Source: Pomacea canaliculata (lineage: Eukaryota > Mollusca > Gastropoda > Architaenioglossa > Ampullariidae). Taken from it: a DNA stretch of 64,000 nucleotides. A program made the translations under genes and the position numbers. Below the pieces are notes generated by a model. It was not told where the DNA came from. It searched no databases and saw only the letters and a list, made by a program, of their open reading frames with translations. Numbering within the stretch: position 1 is the stretch's first letter; the number at the start of each line of letters is the position of its first letter. Positions 60,301-64,000 of this stretch are shown piece after piece. The DNA is taken from contig NC_037590.1 of assembly GCF_003073045.1 (NCBI RefSeq), positions 36,386,751 through 36,450,750 of the forward strand. The letters are read 5' to 3'.

Positions 60301-63300
60301 TACTGGTTGTTTTTTTTTTAACCTCCATAAACGTGGCAGCCTCTGTTTCTGCAAAGTTTTAACAAGGCTGTTTAAAACCATCACTGAGAAATATTTAAAA
60401 ATTTGTGTCAAAACTTGAAGCAAAAAAAAAAAAGAATTTTTGATCATGCAAAAGACAAATCTTTTTTACACCCAGCAATAAATAGTACAAAGTTGTTTTA
60501 CGAGTGTGTCACACAAGTGTCTTATAAGTCTTTGTTGGATATTTATTTTTGAGACAATGTTTGTAACACTATGATTTTTAAAGACTTTTTATTGTAGGCA
60601 TCAGAAGGTCTGTGGCAAATCTCCAGATGATATTTGCGCCTTCATTGATGGGAATAATGACGTTCAGTTTTCAAAACATATTCAGTGGCCCAATCATCTT
60701 TGTCGGTAAATATACACATCTGATTTTAAAGTATAGCTGATGGCAACCCTAGAAAGATGTAACCATTTGTGATGTTTGTAACTGTATGTAAACCTATAAT
60801 TTATAAATAAATTTATCATTTACAAGTCACCTCATAACTTTATCATTACCTCATATCCTGATGATATTCTCTTAAAAGTCATAGGTCTTTTTGAAGACAC
60901 ACAAAAATTGTTGGTTGTTGATTCATATCTTGTCTCTAGCACGTAAGATTTTTAGGATTGGACTAGTTGATTGTGGTAATTTTATAGCCTCGGTTTCTTG
61001 CTTGAAGTAAAACACCAACAACCAATCTACCTTAAAAGCCATGCATTAAGCACATATAATGCATTCTGCAATAATCGTAAGTTATTTCTTCTCAGTAGTG
61101 TATGACTAATCATCCTTCCTGCTTATATGGTGCATTCTCAGAACAATGAAGACCTACATGGAGCAATGGTTACGACTAATGCTGCGATGGGATCCAAGGG
61201 CTCGTGGTGGAGGTTTGGTTCCAGACAACACTGGTCGACCAAGATGTTTTGTGATGTTGGAGCATATTCTCGCACTGAAGGTGTGTATCACGATGTAAAT
61301 TATGTTTTCATACCCATAGACCTTGTCTGTAATATTTTGATTCTTAGTTAGTCTTTTCTTTTAAGCACTCACCTTATGTGTGTATGGTTTTGTCACCATG
61401 TGTTTGTAAGTGACTGACTTCATATTTATATTTTAATTGTACAAGTATTAAATGATAAACAAAGAGTCTTACCCTATGTGATAAATGGTAAAAATAACAC
61501 AATACATAAAACATAACCAGTAATGCTTCATATAATACTTTTCAGAAAATGTATGTATTGCTGTGAAGATGTCTTATAAATGACCTTTGTTGTAAGCATA
61601 GTGTCTCAGTCCAAAAGATACAGATCTTGATACATTCTTACTAAAAATAATGAAAGTACAATGATCTGTTGAATAATTTGAATGATGGAAGAACAGTGGT
61701 ATCAGTGTGTACACAATTTTTCATTATTGTCACTGTCAGTCTTTATGCTCTTTTTCAAAAATGAAATCTTTGTTCACAGGACTGTGTTTTATTTCTGATG
61801 CCTGTTAGATATACACATACATACTTGCAGACTTTCAGTAATATGTAATATTGCACTGTGGGCTCTGTTGACTGTCATTTTGACATTATGTTTTCTTCTA
61901 CATTCTTTGATCAGATTGTTCATGTCCTGAATGTGGAATCAAACCAATTGCTAGCTTATCCTCTGAAGGAAGAGAACACATTGGCATACCTTCAACAACT
62001 GCTGGAACTAGAGACTAAGATACCTATTGCTGAACAGGATATATTGCTGGCAAGTGGCATCTCACCTGAACCACACCAGTCTTCCATGCAGTGCTGGTCA
62101 GAGCCAGTGAGTTTCCCAGCAGCATGCAGTGAGGGTTAGGAGAGGTGTTTGACATGTTCTTTTGACTGTCAGCATTGTTAGATTGTGCTGATACATAGGA
62201 GCTTCTTTCCTGAAACTGATGCTTGTATGCAGACATTACCCAGCGTTATAGGAAAAAATAAATCTCATATAAATACAGAATTTCTAAATAAGTGGCATTC
62301 TTTACGAGCATATACTTGTGTGTGTGTGTGTGTGTGTTTTCTGTATTCTTCTTCACTTTCTACAGAGTTCAGAGGAATGGGTTGTGTTCCTGTTCCGAAA
62401 AGCGGGATCAGCTGGCACTCCTCGCAGACCCAAACAGTTGCCTCACATGCTTCAGTGCATTGTCAAAGAACCAAAGACACTCCTTCCATTCAATGTAAGT
62501 GCTAGAATCCCAGTGCTGAAAAATTGAGGGATGATCATGTGTCATTATGTAATTGTATTTGTGAGATACAAACGTAAACAAAAATTATTCATAATGAAAA
62601 GGGAGTGTCTTTACCAATGAAATGTAAATAAAACTCAAAAACAAAATTAATATTTGTGTAGTGTTCAGATGCATCAAATCTGTCAGCTCATGTTAAAAAT
62701 GTTCTCTGGTTTTCTATTTAATGTGATCACTCTCATCAAAGATCCAAAAGACAAACTTCTACAATGGTAGTCTGGAAAGATTAGCCAGAAAGACTAAAAG
62801 AGAGTATCTCTTCCAGTTAATGTAAATTTAAATATCACATAAGTATGTGATATCTGTCAGCTCATGTTTTCTGCAGGATCAAAGAACAGCATGGGCACAA
62901 GCAGTCTTTTTCTGCCAAGAACAGAACAAAGATTTAAAACGGCTGATTTTAAGCCAGAGAGCTGCCATGTACAGTATTATGGTTTTTTTTTGTTTTGGTT
63001 TCTTATGATGACATTTTAGAGAGATTCCCAGGTACTGAGAGAGCCTGCATGTAATCATTGAAGTGTATGCACGATCATTCACCTTTCTCATTATTATGAG
63101 AATAAAGTGACAGAATTCAACCTAGGTGAAGCCATGTAACCTGGCTAGTATTGAATATATGGTTTAAAGCTGATGAATTGTGTTGTGTTTAGATTTTATT
63201 GCTCAGTAAATTTTGATAAATCCTTTAACTTTGCACCTTTCCTTTTATCATTGTCACTTGCTTCTGGAAAGACAATGTTTCTCATTTGTACAGGTTAAAT

Positions 63301-64000
63301 CTGCTGAGAATCAATTCCAACTTTGCAAAACTCAAAGCAAGGATGATGAACGAAATGGAAAAGTTGATGGCCAGGAAAGATCACTTCAAAGAAAGGTAAG
63401 CAAACAGCTTGTTTCTTTGAAGCAATGTACCATAGAGCCTTGTAGGTAAACTGTGTCTGCCATGATTATGGTGTTAATGGAAAGACCAAAGGTCATCTGA
63501 AGACAGTAGTCAGTAGCTGTGACCATTGTATTAAGATTTTTCTGAACATGAAATTTTGCATTAAGCAAAGGGCTTGTATTTGTTCATGATGTTCTTGTCA
63601 ACACAGGTTTGCATAATTTTTTATTTGCATTTTATTAAAACCAAGGGTCAGCATCCTTTCTTCTGCTAAAGTTGTTTGCTGTGGAGGAATCTGATATATC
63701 AAGTACACATGCACAGGGCCCCTATAAATATTAAATCTGCCTACTGCTGCATGCAAATGTACAATTGTCACTTGTCATGACTTAAAAACTTCGTCAGCAG
63801 TCATCAGTAATTCTCTTCTTAACACTGCTGCATTCTAAATTTTTCATAATTTTAATATCTTTAATGTATTGTGAGCTTTTGTTTAAAAAATATTTTCTTC
63901 CTCTCCCTTTTCTGCATTATTGTTGTGACTAGTGTGAGCAAAGGATGAATCTTCTTTTCCAGCTTGGAGTTTGACATTCAACAGTATAATGATCAGGCTA
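57310..64000 (+). CDS. CHUK/IKBKB: I-kappa-B kinase, alpha/beta type (3'-partial at window edge, 495 aa in window)
   Basis: Exons are 57310-57405, 57942-58157, 58369-58527, 58853-58942, 60019-60143, 60598-60705, 61142-61280, 61915-62106, 62366-62494, 62877-62968, 63294-63395 and 63963 to the edge, all in phase. The start [15 protein letters not shown] lies 13 nt after an acceptor; the gene probably has a 5' UTR exon. The kinase domain shows GSGGFG (glycine loop), K41 in [14 protein letters not shown] (141-148) and DLG (164-166). The IKK activation loop [12 protein letters not shown] carries S175 and S179, matching the two activating serines of human IKK-beta. The ubiquitin-like domain runs from about 312 and the start of the dimerisation domain from about 419 (LSQRAAML). 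The NEMO-binding C-terminus would lie beyond 64000. It phosphorylates I-kappa-B in NF-kappa-B signalling. Exon 10 uses a GTACAG donor, supported by phase and alignment. Alpha versus beta cannot be told apart; invertebrates often have one gene. Confidence 0.93.
58811..58837 (+). repeat. (GT)n microsatellite in an IKK intron
   Basis: A GT run ending about 16 bp before the acceptor of IKK exon 4 (58853). Length variation here could change the polypyrimidine/GT context of that acceptor. Confidence 0.7.
62319..62338 (+). repeat. (GT)n microsatellite in an IKK intron
   Basis: A run of GT followed by a pyrimidine tract and the acceptor of IKK exon 9 (62366). It is the second GT run placed just upstream of an acceptor in this gene. 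Confidence 0.7.

Noticed and set aside
1..64000. CRISPR arrays, operons, prokaryotic promoters, ribosome binding sites
   Set aside because: The DNA is eukaryotic with spliced genes. The regular repeats seen are microsatellites and a minisatellite without spacers.

Overview
This window is nuclear DNA from an animal, most likely a lophotrochozoan and probably a mollusc. The genes are split by GT-AG introns, intergenic DNA is AT-rich, and there are many microsatellites and several transposon classes (RTE-type and CR1/L2-type LINEs, a tRNA-derived SINE, short hAT-like elements, a decayed LTR retrotransposon). The mollusc assignment is an inference from gene similarity and transposon style; no marker gene proves it.

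Layout. 128-6008 (+) is the 3' part of a Tudor/kinase-type gene resembling STK31. It converges on ADSL (adenylosuccinate lyase, 15824-8978, -), which is complete in 13 exons. From 15.8 to 23.8 kb lies a gene-free stretch of repeats: a SINE, two copies of a 230-260 bp repeat, a hAT-like element and an isolated CpG-rich promoter-like patch. From 39460 to 23838 (-) is a complete three-exon Unc-4/UNCX homeobox gene with two large introns (8.9 and 5.0 kb) carrying candidate regulatory motifs, a minisatellite and a non-autonomous hAT element with a perfect 8-bp target duplication. From 39.5 to 44.3 kb is upstream DNA of the homeobox gene. From 44.4 to 48.7 kb is a transposon cluster: an LTR-retrotransposon gag-protease remnant, then a nearly full-length but frameshifted RTE-type LINE flanked by a 14-bp target duplication. 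From 54436 to 51008 (-) is a six-exon short-chain dehydrogenase related to BDH1 that lacks two of the four classical catalytic residues. From 57310 to beyond the right edge (+) is an I-kappa-B kinase (IKK alpha/beta type), 12 exons of which are in the window.

The genes do not form one pathway. ADSL is purine biosynthesis, IKK is NF-kappa-B immune signalling, Unc-4 is neuronal transcriptional repression, the dehydrogenase is a membrane-associated SDR and the STK31-like gene is a pseudokinase. The dehydrogenase and IKK are head to head with 2.9 kb between start codons. I assembled exon models by hand from splice signals, reading phase and family similarity; every model keeps phase through all junctions. 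No new multi-gene system is evident. The best leads are the catalytically altered dehydrogenase, the regulatory motifs in the Unc-4 introns, and the well-delimited mobile elements.
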